Part shown: piece by piece, positions 37,107-46,245 of the stretch | How positions within the stretch are numbered: position 1 is the first letter of the stretch | Layout of the letters: each line of letters begins with the position of its first letter | DNA from: Myxococcus eversor | GTDB lineage: Bacteria; Myxococcota; Myxococcia; Myxococcales; Myxococcaceae | Assembly: GCF_010894455.1 (NCBI RefSeq) | Contig: NZ_JAAIXY010000030.1 | Coordinates: 1-64,000, forward strand | Length of the DNA stretch: 64,000 nt | Direction of reading: 5' to 3' | The notes under the pieces: model-generated | The model's input: only the letters and a program-made list of their open reading frames with translations | Told to the model about the DNA's origin: nothing | Databases searched by the model: none | Position numbers and translations under genes: made by a program

Positions 37107-37255
37107 CTAGGAACGGTTGGGATAGAGCCATCCGGGCCTGGAGCGGAGCGTTCGCAGGACCGCATGCCCTGCATGGGGCGGAGCACGACGGCCTCCGAGG
37201 GGCAGAGGGTGGGGTTTCCCTCGGCCGCGAGACTGCTTCTGGAAGGACGACACCG

Positions 37256-37459
37256 CTAGATGGGCTTGACGTTCGCCGCCATCTTTCCCTTCCGCTCCGT
37301 CTTCACCTCGAACTCGACCTTGTCGCTCTCGCGGAGTGTTCCCTTCGTGGACGGGTCGAGGTCGGTGACGTGCACGAACACATCCGTGCCTCCTTCATCC
37401 GGCGTGATGAAGCCGAACCCCTTGGTCTCATTGTAGAACTTCACGGTTCCAGTCTGCAT
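37256..37459 (-). CDS. Cold-shock protein, copy 2
   Basis: The 67-residue protein begins MQTGTVKFYNETKGFGF and keeps RNP1 and RNP2 (DVFVHVTDL). It is clearly a paralogue of the neighbouring gene but has FY for WF after the first strand and a KGTLRESDKVEF segment. The ATG at 37459 lies after AGGAGGAA, a strong ribosome binding site. Both copies point the same way, about 200 bp apart. Confidence 0.96.
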   Translation of the reverse strand: MQTGTVKFYNETKGFGFITPDEGGTDVFVHVTDLDPSTKGTLRESDKVEFEVKTERKGKMAANVKPI

Positions 37460-37491
37460 GGTGCCTTCCTCCTGTGTCTCGCCCGGAGAAG

Positions 37492-37512
37492 TCCAGGTCG
37501 GTGGTAGTGAAT
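37492..37512 (-). promoter_or_regulatory. Shared upstream element, copy before cold-shock gene 2
   Basis: This is identical over 21 bases to 37086-37106 and lies 33 bases before its start codon. It is preceded on the sense strand by CCCTATTC, a possible -10-like sequence. See the matching entry for copy 1. Confidence 0.6.
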
Positions 37513-37769
37513 GAATAGGGATGGGCGCGGAGGGGAGCAGAGGGCGTCACCCATCCTGGGAGTGGGGCGGATCAGGCTCGCATGCCCTGCTGTGGGCGGT
37601 TCATGACGGCCTTCGGAAAACAGGTGTCACATCAAATCGGTGTCACATCGCCTCGAGAAACCTGCTCGTCAGACTTTGTAAGAGGGGGCGCCTGGTGCAT
37701 TTCTTCCAATCCCTGGGCGCGCGCGATAGGCAGACTCGGGGCATCCACCCTTGAACCAGGAGGTTCGTG

Positions 37770-38249
37770 ATGAAGACAGACACCACGGCAGGCATGAAGC
37801 AGGACGTGTCCCCCCAGCCTCGGCTGGGCATCCAGCTCGTGATGAAGAACGCGACCGCGGCGCTCACGTTCTATTCGCAGGTCTTCGGCGCGGAGGAGCG
37901 GATGCGGCTGGTGGAGCCCTCGGGCCGATTGGGCCATGCGGAGATGCTCCTGGGCGGAGTCGCGCTGTCTCTCGCGGACGAGCATCCGGAGTACGGAATC
38001 GTCGGGCCGCAGAGCCGGGGAGGGGCGACGAGCATGCTCCACCTCTCTGTCGACGACGTGGATGGGGTGGCCCAGCGCGCCATCGCCGCGGGAGCCGTGT
38101 TGGAGCGCCCCATCACCGACGAGTTCTACGGAGACCGCGTGGCCCACATCCAGGACCCGTTCGGCCACCGCTGGGCGCTCTCCAAGCGCATCGAAGAGGT
38201 GTCTCCCGAGGAACTGCAGCGGCGCTTCCTGAAGATGGTGGGCGGCTGA
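37770..38249 (+). CDS. VOC-family protein (PhnB/glyoxalase-like)
   Basis: The 159-residue product has the paired beta-alpha-beta-beta-beta units of the vicinal oxygen chelate fold. GIQLVMKNATAALTFYSQVFGAEE opens the first, and HIQDPFGHRWALSKRIEE closes the second. Such proteins include glyoxalases, dioxygenases and drug-binding proteins; this one looks like the PhnB/YP_ group of unknown activity. The ATG at 37770 lies 6 bases after CAGGAGG. Confidence 0.88.
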   Translation: MKTDTTAGMKQDVSPQPRLGIQLVMKNATAALTFYSQVFGAEERMRLVEPSGRLGHAEMLLGGVALSLADEHPEYGIVGPQSRGGATSMLHLSVDDVDGVAQRAIAAGAVLERPITDEFYGDRVAHIQDPFGHRWALSKRIEEVSPEELQRRFLKMVGG

Positions 38250-38316
38250 TCCTTCCAGATGAAGGCGACCTGCGCGGGCGCTCGAGTGAGCCCGCCCGCG
38301 CTGTCGGTACGTCGAG

Positions 38317-39171
38317 CTAGCCCTTGATGAAGAGCAGCAGGTCCTCGTTGATGACGTCCTTGTGGGTCGAGCACATGCCGTGCGGGAAGCCCTTGTAGAC
38401 CTTCAGCTGCGCGCCCTTCACCAGCGTGGCGGTGATCTTCCCTCCGCCCTCGAAGGGGACGATCTGGTCATCATCGCCGTGCATCACCAGCGTGGGCACG
38501 TCGAACTTCGCCAGGTCCGCGCGGAAGTCCGTCTCCGAGAAGGCCTTGACGGTGTCGTACTCGGACTTGATGGAGCCCTGCAGGCCCTGGATGCGGAAGC
38601 TCTCCCTCAGTCCCTCGGAGACCTTCGCTCCCGGCCGGTTGAAGCCGTAGAACGCCATGCTCAGGTCCTTGTAGAAGGTCGAGCGGTCGGAGCGCACGCC
38701 GGAGCGGATCTCGTCGAAGGCCTTCATCGGCAGGCCGTTCGGGTGCCAGTCCGTCTTGAGCATGATGGGAGGCACGGCGCTGATGAGCACGGCCTTGCCG
38801 ACGCGCGAAGTCCCGTGGCGTCCGATGTATCGCGTCACCTCGCCGCCGCCCGTGGAGTGGCCGACGTGCACGGCCTTTCGCAATTCGAGCGCGGCGGTCA
38901 GCTCCGCGAGGTCATCCGCGAAGGTGTCCATGTTGTGCCCTTCCCAGGGCTGCGATGAGCGTCCGTTGCCGCGACGGTCATGCGCGATGGTGCGGAAGCC
39001 CCGCTCGGACAGGAACATCATCTGGTCTTCCCAGGCGTCGGCCGAGAGGGGCCAGCCATGGGAGAAGACGATGGGCTGTCCGTCCTTGGGCCCCCAGTCC
39101 TTGAAGTAGATCTGCGTTCCGTCACGAGTCGTGAGGTAGCTGCCCTGGAGCTTGCTGGCTTGAGTGGCCAT
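38317..39171 (-). CDS. Alpha/beta hydrolase (non-haem chloroperoxidase/arylesterase type)
   Basis: The 284-residue product has the nucleophile elbow GHSTGG, the acid in MHGDDDQIVPF and the His in FPHGM. An HGWPLSADAWEDQM oxyanion segment and HDRRGNGRSSQPW are typical of cofactor-free haloperoxidases and arylesterases. It is probably a cytoplasmic esterase; no signal peptide is visible. The biological substrate is unknown. Confidence 0.92.
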   Translation of the reverse strand: MATQASKLQGSYLTTRDGTQIYFKDWGPKDGQPIVFSHGWPLSADAWEDQMMFLSERGFRTIAHDRRGNGRSSQPWEGHNMDTFADDLAELTAALELRKAVHVGHSTGGGEVTRYIGRHGTSRVGKAVLISAVPPIMLKTDWHPNGLPMKAFDEIRSGVRSDRSTFYKDLSMAFYGFNRPGAKVSEGLRESFRIQGLQGSIKSEYDTVKAFSETDFRADLAKFDVPTLVMHGDDDQIVPFEGGGKITATLVKGAQLKVYKGFPHGMCSTHKDVINEDLLLFIKG

Positions 39172-39329
39172 ACGGGGTCGTCCTCGGGGTCAGGGTGGGG
39201 TGCAACGGTTGCGAATATGTGCCTCGTGTGCCCGTGTCGCCCGGTTGGCGGCCGGGCCAGCGCTCGGGAGCGGACATCCGGTGACTCGAATGGATGCACG
39301 GCGTGGCGACGGTGCTACCCTGCGCCGCG

Positions 39330-40346
39330 ATGAAGAAACTCCTCGTGGGTCTGGCAGTCGTCTTCGTGCTGTTGGCGGTCGCGGGTGCGGGCGCGTTCTG
39401 GTGGGTGGAGCAGGCGGCGCATCAAGCCGTCGCGGCCCCCGGTGCCGCCCCCGTCGAGTTCACCGTTCCCAAGGGCACCTCCGGAAGAGGCCTGGGCGTG
39501 TTGCTCGCCAACCAGGGCCTCATCACGGATGCGCGAATCTGGCGCTGGCACCTATTCCGTCGCGGCTCGTTCTCGCCCAAGGCGGGACGGCACCCGGTGA
39601 GCGCGTCCATGACGGTGGCGGAGCTGGCCATGGCGCTGGAGGGCAATCCGCTCCCCGATGACATCCCGTTCCTCGTGGTCGAGGGCTGGCGTCTGCGAGA
39701 CACCGACGCGGCGCTCACCGCGGCGGGCTACATCACCGCGGGCGCGTACATCACCGCGGCCAGCAATCCCAGTCGCTTCACCGCGCCGTTCCCCCTGCCC
39801 ACCACCACGTTGGAGGGCTACCTGTATCCGGAGTCCTACGGCGTGATTCCGGGGAAGTTCGACGTCGAGGACTTCATCCAGCGCCAGTTGAATGCCTTCG
39901 CGGAGCGCTTCTTCACGCCCAACCGGGAGGTCATCGCCAAGAGCGGGCGGACGCTCCACGAGGTGGTGGTGATGGCCTCCATGCTGGAGCGCGAGGAGCC
40001 CGTGCCGGCCCAGCGCCCGTTGGTGGCGGGCATCCTCTGGAAGCGCGTGGACAAGGGTTACCCGCTCGGCGTGGACGCGACGTCGCGGTACGTGCTGGCG
40101 CAGTGGAATGACCGCAAGGCCTTCCTCCAGCGGCTCAGGGACCCCGAGGACCCGTACAACACGCGTCACCGCAAGGGCCTGCCTCCGGGCCCCATCGGCG
40201 CGCCCACGGTGGAGTCGCTCCAGGCCGCCATGGCGCCGACGCAGAGCGAGTTCTGGTACTACCTGCACGACGCGCAGAAGACGCTGCGCCCCTCCCGCAA
40301 CGCGGAGGAGCACGAGGCGCTGCGCAAGAAGTACAACGTGTACTGA
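39330..40346 (+). CDS. mltG: Endolytic murein transglycosylase MltG
   Basis: The enzyme cuts nascent glycan strands and sets their length. The 338-residue product has one N-terminal membrane anchor (about 4-24), a LysM-like region with FTVPKGTSGRGLGVLL, and the catalytic domain with Glu220 in SMLEREEP, VAGILWKRVDKGYPL and TRHRKGLPPGPIGAP. The ATG at 39330 places the anchor at the start. It stands alone rather than next to the usual tmk or holB. Confidence 0.94.
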   Translation: MKKLLVGLAVVFVLLAVAGAGAFWWVEQAAHQAVAAPGAAPVEFTVPKGTSGRGLGVLLANQGLITDARIWRWHLFRRGSFSPKAGRHPVSASMTVAELAMALEGNPLPDDIPFLVVEGWRLRDTDAALTAAGYITAGAYITAASNPSRFTAPFPLPTTTLEGYLYPESYGVIPGKFDVEDFIQRQLNAFAERFFTPNREVIAKSGRTLHEVVVMASMLEREEPVPAQRPLVAGILWKRVDKGYPLGVDATSRYVLAQWNDRKAFLQRLRDPEDPYNTRHRKGLPPGPIGAPTVESLQAAMAPTQSEFWYYLHDAQKTLRPSRNAEEHEALRKKYNVY

Positions 40347-40379
40347 CGAACGCTCCCGGGCGCGGTGCTCGCTCCCTCG

Positions 40380-40398
40380 CCCCCTGTCCGGCAGGGGG
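40380..40398 (+). terminator. Hairpin after mltG
   Basis: CCCCCTG (40380-40386) pairs perfectly with CAGGGGG (40392-40398) across TCCGG. It is 34 bp after the stop. There is no T tail. Confidence 0.4.
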
Positions 40399-40467
40399 AG
40401 CGCGCCGACCGGGATGGCGTGACTGTTGCTCATCCATCGCCCTCTCTGGTCACAAGGGAGTGGTGAC

Positions 40468-42315
40468 GTGAGTCGGACGACGGTCGGGGCGGGGTGGTGG
40501 GGCTGGGGTGTGGTGCTCGCGCTCCTGAGTGGGTGCGGGGCTTCCCAGGGTGTGGCATCCCGTTCCACTCCGGAGGTGGTCGCCCCTCCAGAGGCGCGGA
40601 ACGAGAACCTCACCACGCGCTCGGTGACGTTCGTCGCGGCGGCGGACACGCACGTCGTGGCCACGTCTCCGACGATGGGCTTCGGTTCATCGGAGACGCT
40701 GGTGCTCGGCCGCTCGCCCGACGCCGAGGCGTACCTCAAGTTCCTCATCCAGCCCTTCGAGGGGACGATGACGGCCGCGAGGCTTCGTCTGTACGTGCTG
40801 GAGGGCACGGCGGACGGGCCCACCGTCTACGACCCGCCGGGAGTCCGGACCTGGAACGAGCAGACGATGTGGGACACCCGTCCTCAGTGGGGTGGGTACT
40901 GGGCGCTCGTCAGCGCGGGCCCCGTCGCCAGTGGGACGTGGATGGAGCTGGACGTCAGTGACTTGAACGTCTCCCAGAACAGCTATCTCGACATCTTCAT
41001 GGGCGGTGACAGCGAGGATGGCGTGACGCTCGCGTCCAGCGAGCATCCGGACCCCACGCTGCGCCCCCAACTCGTCCTCACCGTCGAGTCCGTGAAGGAC
41101 CATCCGCCACCGCGCCCCGAGCCCATCCCCGTGTCGGGGGCGCCCGTGGCCTTCGCGCCGAGCGCCGACACGTTCGTCTCCGCCGATGCGCCGGCTTCCT
41201 CGGATGGTGGCGTGTCGGAGTCGCTCCGCATCGGAAGCACGCCCGAGCGGGAGGCCCACCTGCGCTTCTCCGTGCAGGGGCTGACGGAGACGGTGCAGCG
41301 CGCGGTGCTGCGCCTGCGAGTGACGGAGGATGGCACGGAGGGCGGGCCCTCGGTCTTCTCGACGCAAGGCGCCTGGAGCGAGTCGAGCGTCACCTGGAAC
41401 ACCCGCCCGTCGAAGCTGGGCGACACATTGGACCGCGCGCCGTTCCTCGCGGCGTCTGGCTTCGCGGACTACGACGTGACGGACCAGGTGCGAGGCAATG
41501 GAGACGTCACCTTCGGCCTGTATGCCAATTCCAGCGATGAGGTGTCATTCCACTCGCGCGAGGCGTCTTCACTCGAGCCCCAGTTGCTCGTCTGGACGGG
41601 CACGCCTCGGACTTCTCCGACGGATGAGTGCCTGACGCGCCAGGAGGTCCTCGCCACGACTGTCCTCGCGTCGCAGGACACCTTCGTCACGCCGGAGAGC
41701 CCCGCGCCGCAACATTACCGGGAGGCCTCGCTGCGAGTGGATGCGTCACCGCGCGCGGAGAGCTATCTGGAGTTCGACGTCCAGCTCGGGACGGCGCCGG
41801 TGCGCCGCGTGTTGCTTCGCCTGTATGCGCTGGATGCCTCGGGGAATGGGCCCCGGCTGTTCAAGGCCGAGCCGTTCGATGAAGCAACGACGGGCTGGCA
41901 CAACAAGCCGACCATCATGGGGGGCGTGGTGGGGGACCTGGGTGCGCTGAAGCAGGACCAGTGGGTGGAGTTGGACGTGACGGACGTGGTGACGACGTCG
42001 GGGCGTCACGCCTTCGCGTTGCTCGAAGGGGCCGCGGATGGGATGCGCTTCGCTTCGTCCGAGATGGAGGAGAGAGGGCTGCTCTCCGTCGCGCCGCGAC
42101 TCGTCGTCATCACCGACAGCGAGCCGTTCTGTTCCTACCAGGGCACGCCTCCGTCGGGCTCGACGGCCTGGGTGACGCAGTCGAATGACCCGGCGGCGGA
42201 GCTCTCGACTCACACGGCCCCAGCGCCCGACGGTGGCTTCGTCGTCATCAGCAGGGTGGAGCAGCCTCAGTCCAGTCCTCCGTCGGCCGAGCGGACGGAC
42301 GTCGTCACCCTCTGA
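40468..42315 (+). CDS. DNRLRE-repeat lipoprotein, 5' part of a frameshifted gene
   Basis: The 615-residue product has a signal peptide with lipobox LLSGC (Cys23) and three tandem DNRLRE modules (about 40-215, 225-375 and 400-560). The modules start ADTHVVATS, ADTFVSADA and QDTFVTPES, and each has a Trp-Asn/His...Arg/Lys-Pro motif. Such modules mediate surface or carbohydrate binding. The frame ends at TGA 42313-42315 just as a new domain begins (APDGGFVVIS), and that domain continues in another frame. Confidence 0.85.
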   Translation: MSRTTVGAGWWGWGVVLALLSGCGASQGVASRSTPEVVAPPEARNENLTTRSVTFVAAADTHVVATSPTMGFGSSETLVLGRSPDAEAYLKFLIQPFEGTMTAARLRLYVLEGTADGPTVYDPPGVRTWNEQTMWDTRPQWGGYWALVSAGPVASGTWMELDVSDLNVSQNSYLDIFMGGDSEDGVTLASSEHPDPTLRPQLVLTVESVKDHPPPRPEPIPVSGAPVAFAPSADTFVSADAPASSDGGVSESLRIGSTPEREAHLRFSVQGLTETVQRAVLRLRVTEDGTEGGPSVFSTQGAWSESSVTWNTRPSKLGDTLDRAPFLAASGFADYDVTDQVRGNGDVTFGLYANSSDEVSFHSREASSLEPQLLVWTGTPRTSPTDECLTRQEVLATTVLASQDTFVTPESPAPQHYREASLRVDASPRAESYLEFDVQLGTAPVRRVLLRLYALDASGNGPRLFKAEPFDEATTGWHNKPTIMGGVVGDLGALKQDQWVELDVTDVVTTSGRHAFALLEGAADGMRFASSEMEERGLLSVAPRLVVITDSEPFCSYQGTPPSGSTAWVTQSNDPAAELSTHTAPAPDGGFVVISRVEQPQSSPPSAERTDVVTL

Positions 42316-42352
42316 AGGTCCAGCGGGACGGCGCCTACCAGCGGGCTCGGGG

Positions 42353-43093
42353 GTGCCGGCCGGGCAGGCGCTGCGTGGCACCCAGGCGCTGAGCGTGGCC
42401 GTGGACGCGCGGGAGAATGTCACCGTCGGCGGCTGGGCGGCCCCGGGCACCGACTTCGGCGCGGGCGCCATCACTTACCGAGGCCCGTTCGTGGCGCGGT
42501 GGAGCATGAGTGGTGCGCCCCTCGGGTCGTGGTTGCTGCCCACGCCCTCCGGCCACTACGCGGATGTTTACGACGTGGGTGTCCTTCCGGACGGGAGCGT
42601 GGCCTTCACGGGGACCTTCGACGGATGCTTCACCTTGGCGGGCACGTCCTACGCGAGCCTGGAACCGGATGACTCCTATGACGGTCAGCGGGATGCCCTG
42701 TTGGGGCGGCTGAGCGCCACCGGAGCGGAGGTGGCGCTGAGGCGGTTCCAGGATGACCTGGGGCGCAGCCTGGGCCTGGGCTCGCTCGTCGTCGACGCCT
42801 CGGGGAGCATCACCACGGCTCAGTCCGGGTGGGGGCGCCTGTTGGGGCTCGGCGCCGTCGGTCCGCCCGAGGACGTGGCTCCGGGCCGTCCCACGGTGTC
42901 GAGCTTCGCTCCCGACCTGGGGACGCGGTGGGTCCGGGGGCTGGACCCGCTCGCGTCGGGCCTCCTCCTGGCGCCCGTGGGGGACGGCGTCGTCGTGACG
43001 GGGGACCTGGCCGGGCCCTTCGAGCTGGATGGGACCTGGTACACCCCTCGCCTGCGCCGCTCGGACCTGTTGCACCTCAAGCTCCGGCCCTAG
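42353..43093 (+). pseudogene. 3' part of the frameshifted lipoprotein gene (beta-propeller-like)
   Basis: From about 42353 a new frame reads GQALRGTQALSVAVDARENVTVGGWA, then repeats with D-G-S-V-AFTGTFDG, typical of SBBP-like propeller blades attached to myxobacterial surface proteins. No ribosome binding site or signal peptide precedes it. A short stretch in the third frame (42312-42350, LKVQRDGAYQRAR) looks like the missing link. This implies two small indels, the second at a run of five G (42349-42353). Sequencing error or genuine decay are both possible. Confidence 0.65.
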
Positions 43094-43197
43094 GAGGCGG
43101 GCCGCACGCTCAGGGGGCGGGATTCGTACCGGGGGCCACACTCGCGGTCGATGGTGGCTTCCCCGGGGCCGGATCTGGGGTATTCACGGCAATAGAC

Positions 43198-43737
43198 ATG
43201 ACTCAGCTCCCAAAGAAGCTCCAGGACCACGCCGATGCACTCGCGGCCGCCGACGAGAGGCTGACCGCGCTGGACGAGGACGCGCTGCTCGCGGCCCCCG
43301 TCGATATCTCCGCGATGCTGCGAACCGGCATCGAGCTGCATGACGAGTTGACGGACCAGTCGCGCACGCTGGAGTCGCGCGACTGCGTCGTCGTCATCGG
43401 TGACATGGACGTGGAGAAGTTGGTGGTGAAGGGCCCCGGTGGGCTGCTCGTCCTCGGAGACCTGAAGGTCGGCTCGGCGGAGCTGCACTCCACGGTGCTC
43501 GTGCTGGGCAATTGCGAAATCGTCGACCAGATTGTCGGCGAGGGCGAGCCGAACACGCTGACCGTCCTGGGTGAAATCCAGGGCGGACGCTGTGAGATGC
43601 GCAAGCAGTTCATCATGCAGTTCCTCGGCGGCGGCAAGCTCACCTCGCTGAAGAACAGCGAGGGCGGCGTGGCGGAGCTGCTGGAGCTGCTCAGCGGCGC
43701 GGGCAGCGAGCTGGAAGTCGACGAGGTCGACGCGTAG
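43198..43737 (+). CDS. Beta-solenoid-like protein of unknown function
   Basis: The 179-residue product starts with a helical segment (1-65) and continues with short, regularly spaced hydrophobic strands (VVVIGDMDVEKLVVKGPGGL, LLVLGDLKVGSAEL, TVLVLGNCEIV, TLTVLGEIQGG) that suggest a small right-handed beta-helix, like bactofilin-type cores. No signal or membrane segment is present. I do not recognise a named family. Confidence 0.78.
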   Translation: MTQLPKKLQDHADALAAADERLTALDEDALLAAPVDISAMLRTGIELHDELTDQSRTLESRDCVVVIGDMDVEKLVVKGPGGLLVLGDLKVGSAELHSTVLVLGNCEIVDQIVGEGEPNTLTVLGEIQGGRCEMRKQFIMQFLGGGKLTSLKNSEGGVAELLELLSGAGSELEVDEVDA

Positions 43738-43748
43738 TCGCGCCGGGC

Positions 43749-43787
43749 GGACACGGTGCCGGGAGCGCTCCTCCCGGCCCTGTGTCC
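43749..43787. terminator. Strong bidirectional terminator
   Basis: GGACAC and GCCGGGAG (43749-43754, 43758-43765) pair with CTCCCGGC and GTGTCC (43771-43778, 43782-43787) across a 5-base loop. It lies between two convergent genes. The + strand tail is CCGTTCAATCC. Confidence 0.6.
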
Positions 43788-43801
43788 CCGTTCAATCCGC
43801 T

Positions 43802-44140
43802 TCAGCTGGTGACACCCAGCATCTCGCGAATCTGCCGCAGCATCTCGATTTCACTCGGGTGGATGTGGCCGTCGCTGGAGATGAGGGCGTGGGTCGCCTC
43901 GATGACCGCCTGGGGATTGGAGCGCAGGACGCCCAGGTTGGGCGCCGGCAGCGGGACGCCGTTCTGGAGGCACTTCGCCAGCTCGGCCAGTTCCGGCAGC
44001 GGCACGCTCATGCCTCGCGCGGCGCCCATGATGTGGTCGATTTCCTCGCGGCTCACGCCATCGTCGCCACTGGCGACCTGGAGGAGCAGCTTGAGGACTT
44101 CAATCTGGAACCGGGAGTCGGGGCTCGAGGGGGTGGACAT
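43802..44140 (-). CDS. TerB-like helical protein
   Basis: The 112-residue all-helical product contains RFQIEVLKLLLQVASGDDGVSREE and a second D-G-H-I-HPSEIEML segment, the paired acidic metal-binding layout of TerB/DjlA-type tellurite-resistance domains. Cytoplasmic, function unknown. The ATG at 44140 is 90 bp from the divergent acetyltransferase gene. Confidence 0.78.
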   Translation of the reverse strand: MSTPSSPDSRFQIEVLKLLLQVASGDDGVSREEIDHIMGAARGMSVPLPELAELAKCLQNGVPLPAPNLGVLRSNPQAVIEATHALISSDGHIHPSEIEMLRQIREMLGVTS

Positions 44141-44230
44141 CCGTGGTACATCCTCCAAGGGGGCTCGCAGGCTGACGTGTCCGGACACTTCCGTCCAGGG
44201 TTGCCTCGGGCTTTGCCGGGAGAATTTCGC

Positions 44231-44740
44231 ATGAAAGTCCTGGAGACAGAGCGGCTCGTCTTGCGTCGGGTGACGCGGGAGGATGCGCCCTTCATCCTGG
44301 TGTTGGTGAATGAGCCGGCGTGGCTGCGCTTCATTGGCGACCGGGGTGTGAAGACGCTCGAGGACGCGTGGGGCTACATCACCAACGGCCCCCACGCGAG
44401 CTACGAGCGCCATGGCTTCGGCCTGTACCTGGTGGAGCGCAAGTCGGACGGCGCGCCGCTGGGGATGTGTGGCCTGCTCAAGCGCGACTCGCTGGAGTAC
44501 GTGGACATCGGCTACGCGCTGCTGCCCGCGTACTGGGGGCAGGGCTATGCCCAGGAGGCGGTCTCCGCCACGCTCGCTTACGCGCAGAAGGACCTCGGTT
44601 TGAAGCGCATCGCGGCCATCGTCTCGAAGGACAACGCCAGCTCCATCAAGGTGCTGGAGCGAATGGGGCTGCGGTTCGAGAAGTACTTCCGGCTGCCGGG
44701 AGCTTCCGAGGAAATCAGCCTGTACCTGACGCCTGCCTGA
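44231..44740 (+). CDS. GNAT-family N-acetyltransferase (RimJ-like)
   Basis: The 169-residue product has the GNAT fold: ETERLVLRRVTREDAPFI at the start, GYALLPAYWGQGYAQEAV as the acetyl-CoA loop (Q-x-x-G-x-A type) and IVSKDNASSIKVLERMGLRFE near the end. The closest broad class modifies protein N-termini or small amines. Acceptor unknown. Confidence 0.92.
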   Translation: MKVLETERLVLRRVTREDAPFILVLVNEPAWLRFIGDRGVKTLEDAWGYITNGPHASYERHGFGLYLVERKSDGAPLGMCGLLKRDSLEYVDIGYALLPAYWGQGYAQEAVSATLAYAQKDLGLKRIAAIVSKDNASSIKVLERMGLRFEKYFRLPGASEEISLYLTPA

Positions 44741-44847
44741 GTCGAGCGGAGAGCGCCGCGCCGCACTCCGGCGCGAGCAGGCCGTCACCTGCATGACACC
44801 TCCCCGTCGTTTGGAGATTGGGTGCCACGTCTCCTAGACTCGGAGGC

Positions 44848-46245
44848 GTGGGACCCCCGTCGAACAGCGTAGACGGCGGGAAGAACGCGCTGTTGCGCGC
44901 ACTCCCCTCCATCGAGCAGCTCCTGCGGCGGCCCTCGCTGGAGCCACTGCTTGCGGGTGTTCCCAGGGCCCGGGCCGTGTCCGCGCTGAGGCTCGCGGTG
45001 GAGCGGGTCCGAGCCCGACTGCTCCAGGGCGAGCCGCGCGCTTTCGAGGACGCGGACGTGGGCGAGGCGCTGAGCACGTTGGCCACGCCGGGCCTGCGTC
45101 CCGTGCTGAACGCGACGGGGGTGGTGCTGCACACCAACCTGGGGCGCGCGCCGTTGGCGCCGGAGGCGGTGGCGCGGGTGGCGGAGGTGGCGCGGGGGTA
45201 CTCGAACCTCGAATACGACCTGGACGAAGGCGAGCGCGGCAGCCGGTATGCGCCCGTGGTGGGGCTGTTGCGTCAGCTCACCGGCGCGGAGGATGCGCTC
45301 GTCGTCAACAACTGCGCGGGAGCGGTGCTGCTGGTGCTGGCCGCGCTGGCGGGTGGCCGCGAGTGTGTCGTGTCGCGCGGGGAGCTGGTGGAGATTGGCG
45401 GCGGCTTCCGCGTGCCGGACGTCATGCGCCAGTCCGGAGCGAAGCTGGTGGAGGTGGGCACCACCAACCGCACGCGCCTGGCGGACTACGCGAGCGTGGT
45501 GGGCGCGGAGACGGGGCTGTTGTTGAAGGTGCACCGCTCCAACTTCGCGGTGGTGGGCTTCACGGAGGAGGCGAGCGTGGCGGAGCTGGCCGGGCTCGGT
45601 CGGGAGCGCGGCGTGCCCGTGTTCCAGGACCTGGGCTCCGGCGCGCTGGTGCGCATGGCGGGAGAGGGACTGAGCCAGGAGCCCACGGTGCCCGAAGTCG
45701 TGGCGGCGGGGGCGGACGTGGTGGCCTTCTCCGGAGACAAGCTGCTGGGCGGGCCGCAGGCGGGCGTGGTGGTGGGACGCTCTGCGTTGGTGTCGCGCAT
45801 CAAGGCGCATCCGCTCACGCGGGCCTTGCGTGTGGACAAGCTGACGGTGGCCGCGCTGGAGGCCACGTTGGAGTTGTACCGGGATGGCAGGCCGGAGGCC
45901 GTCCCCACGTACAGGCTGCTTGCCCAGCCGGCCGATGAGCTGCGCGCCCGAGCGCTGCGGCTCCAGGCCTTGCTGGCCGAGCGAGGTGTGAGTGTTCGGG
46001 TGGACGAGGTGGTGGGACAAGTGGGCGGGGGCGCCATGCCGCTGGCCCGCTTGCCTTCCTTCGCGTGCAGGCTCACCGTAGGTGCGCCGGAATCATTCCT
46101 CGAACGCCTGCGCGGCGGCGGAGTGCCGGTTATTGGCAGGATGGCGGATGGCGAGGTGGTCCTCGACGTCCGCTGCCTCGCGAAGGAGGAACTCGAATCG
46201 GTCGCTGAAAGCGTGGCGACCGCAAGTCCCGGGAAACCACCATGA
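44848..46245 (+). CDS. selA: L-seryl-tRNA(Sec) selenium transferase
   Basis: The enzyme converts seryl-tRNA(Sec) to selenocysteinyl-tRNA using selenophosphate and PLP. The 465-residue product shows LPSIEQLL, RPVLNATGVVLHTNLGRAPL, NNCAGAVLLVLAAL and the PLP lysine Lys298 in AFSGDKLLGGPQAG. The start is uncertain: GTG 44848 is used, and a TTG at 44818 would add 10 residues. The stop overlaps the next gene as ATGA. No selB, selD or tRNA(Sec) gene is in the window. Confidence 0.93.
   Translation: MGPPSNSVDGGKNALLRALPSIEQLLRRPSLEPLLAGVPRARAVSALRLAVERVRARLLQGEPRAFEDADVGEALSTLATPGLRPVLNATGVVLHTNLGRAPLAPEAVARVAEVARGYSNLEYDLDEGERGSRYAPVVGLLRQLTGAEDALVVNNCAGAVLLVLAALAGGRECVVSRGELVEIGGGFRVPDVMRQSGAKLVEVGTTNRTRLADYASVVGAETGLLLKVHRSNFAVVGFTEEASVAELAGLGRERGVPVFQDLGSGALVRMAGEGLSQEPTVPEVVAAGADVVAFSGDKLLGGPQAGVVVGRSALVSRIKAHPLTRALRVDKLTVAALEATLELYRDGRPEAVPTYRLLAQPADELRARALRLQALLAERGVSVRVDEVVGQVGGGAMPLARLPSFACRLTVGAPESFLERLRGGGVPVIGRMADGEVVLDVRCLAKEELESVAESVATASPGKPP

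Noticed and set aside
42313..42315. TGA in the DNRLRE gene as a selenocysteine codon, prompted by selA nearby
   Set aside because: Reading on in the same frame gives Gly/Arg-rich noise, whereas the sensible domain continues in a different frame.
44793..44837. A 14-residue open frame just before selA as a regulatory leader peptide
   Set aside because: It has no clear ribosome binding site, is not conserved against anything available here, and its length is expected by chance.
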